Assembly: GCA_002393195.1 (NCBI GenBank)
Contig: DGIK01000180.1
Location: 1 to 32,358 of the forward strand
Source: Bacteroidales bacterium UBA3824
GTDB lineage: Bacteria; Bacteroidota; Bacteroidia; Bacteroidales; UBA3824
Reading direction: 5' to 3'
Length of the DNA stretch: 32,358 nt
Shown here piece by piece: positions 31,659 through 32,358 of this stretch; the first letter of the stretch is position 1; each line of letters starts with the position of its first letter. The notes beneath the pieces are model-generated. The model was not told where the DNA came from, searched no databases, and saw only the letters and a program-made list of their open reading frames with translations. A program made the position numbers and the translations under genes.

Positions 31659-32358
31659 ATGTCAGAAACGAAAATCGCTTTGATAACGGGCGTCACAGGG
31701 CAAGACGGCTCATATCTGTCGGAATTTCTGCTCGCCAAAGGCTACATAGTACACGGCGTAATACGCAGAAGTTCAGTGGATTACCGCGAAAGAATAGCGC
31801 ATCTCGAAGGCATCAAAAATTTCCACATCCACTACGCCGACATGACCGACTCGATGTCGCTCGTCAAGCTGCTCGGCATCGTGAAGCCCGACGAGATATA
31901 CAACCTCGCGGCGCAGAGCCACGTGCAGGTGTCGTTTGACTCACCCGAATACACCGCCGACGTGGATGCTGTGGGCGTATTGAGGATATTGGAGGCTGTA
32001 CGCACCAACCATCTCGAAGAGCACTGCCGCATTTATCAGGCGTCAACATCCGAACTATACGGCAAAGTGGAGCAAGTGCCACAAAACGAGGAAACGCCAT
32101 TCCACCCCTACTCGCCATACGCCATAGCCAAACTCTACGGCTATTGGATTATAAAGGAGTACAGGGAGGCATACAATATGTTTTGCTGCTCGGGCATCTT
32201 GTTCAACCACGAGAGCGAGCGCAGGGGTGAGACCTTTGTAACGCGCAAGATAACCCTCGCCGCCGCCCGCATCGCACAAGGCAAACAGGAAAAACTCTAC
32301 CTCGGCAACCTCTCCTCTCTCCGCGACTGGGGATATGCCAAGGATTACGTGGAGTGCA
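31659..32358 (+). CDS. gmd: GDP-mannose 4,6-dehydratase (5' part)
   Basis: The frame from the ATG at 31659 runs off the window. It is a short-chain dehydrogenase/reductase with the NAD(P)-binding motif [17 protein letters not shown], which is characteristic of Gmd. [24 protein letters not shown], the catalytic region STSELYGKV with [13 protein letters not shown] (Tyr-x3-Lys) and [17 protein letters not shown] are also typical. It converts GDP-mannose to GDP-4-keto-6-deoxymannose, the precursor of GDP-fucose and other deoxysugars. With rfbA it marks a surface-polysaccharide sugar-nucleotide cluster continuing beyond the window. Confidence 0.95.
   Translation, partial: MSETKIALITGVTGQDGSYLSEFLLAKGYIVHGVIRRSSVDYRERIAHLEGIKNFHIHYADMTDSMSLVKLLGIVKPDEIYNLAAQSHVQVSFDSPEYTADVDAVGVLRILEAVRTNHLEEHCRIYQASTSELYGKVEQVPQNEETPFHPYSPYAIAKLYGYWIIKEYREAYNMFCCSGILFNHESERRGETFVTRKITLAAARIAQGKQEKLYLGNLSSLRDWGYAKDYVEC

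Noticed and set aside
1..32358. tRNA, rRNA, transposase, integrase or SusC/SusD genes
   Set aside because: I looked for their motifs on both strands and saw none, so the island boundaries here cannot be tied to a specific integration mechanism.

Overview
The window reads as chromosomal DNA of a Bacteroidota member, most likely a Bacteroidales gut or rumen species. The evidence is a run of secreted glycoside hydrolases, lipoprotein signals, mostly Shine-Dalgarno-free A-rich leaders, and at least ten intergenic matches to the Bacteroidetes -7 promoter element TAnnTTTG, placed 20-110 bases before start codons. Base composition is uneven. The sugar-hydrolase and housekeeping genes are fairly GC-rich, while 4600-8650 and 17900-21230 are clearly AT-rich and look acquired.

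Layout. (1) 1-4400: the tail of a GH43-type gene, a secreted GH43 arabinanase-like enzyme, a hairpin-rich inverted-repeat element, and a convergent GH3 beta-glucosidase lipoprotein. (2) 4500-8650: an AT-rich two-gene operon of a small HEPN-like protein and a 1145-residue protein with two P-loop NTPase modules and an OB-fold-like tail. This is the best candidate here for an undescribed defence system. (3) 8660-12080: a DUF3791 / DUF3990 (ADP-ribosyltransferase-like) / small-protein cassette on the minus strand, plus an incomplete plus-strand copy that has lost the middle gene. A secreted TlpA-like thioredoxin protein lies between the two copies. (4) 12200-12900: a membrane protein with a PH-like domain. 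(5) 13000-17800: a secreted esterase, a GH43 enzyme with an accessory domain and a second GH43 arabinanase-like enzyme. The last two duplicate the gene pair that opens the window. (6) 17900-21230: an AT-rich peptidoglycan-hydrolase locus: a 43-residue membrane-peptide ORF, a large NlpC/P60-like protein split by an in-frame TAA, and a GH25 lysozyme lipoprotein. (7) 21300-25400: argH, an AAA_14/DUF4143 ATPase, ribH and a rubredoxin-rubrerythrin fusion. (8) 25600-28050: two uncharacterised membrane proteins. (9) 28070-30685: a secreted GH2 beta-galactosidase-like enzyme. (10) 30700-end: rfbA/rmlA and the start of gmd, the edge of a surface-polysaccharide nucleotide-sugar cluster.

The GH43, GH3, GH2 and esterase products fit together as an arabinose/xylose-decorated hemicellulose or pectin side-chain degradation set. 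No SusC/SusD pair lies in the window. No rRNA, tRNA, CRISPR array, transposase or integrase was seen. All functional calls were made by reading motifs by eye, without database searches.
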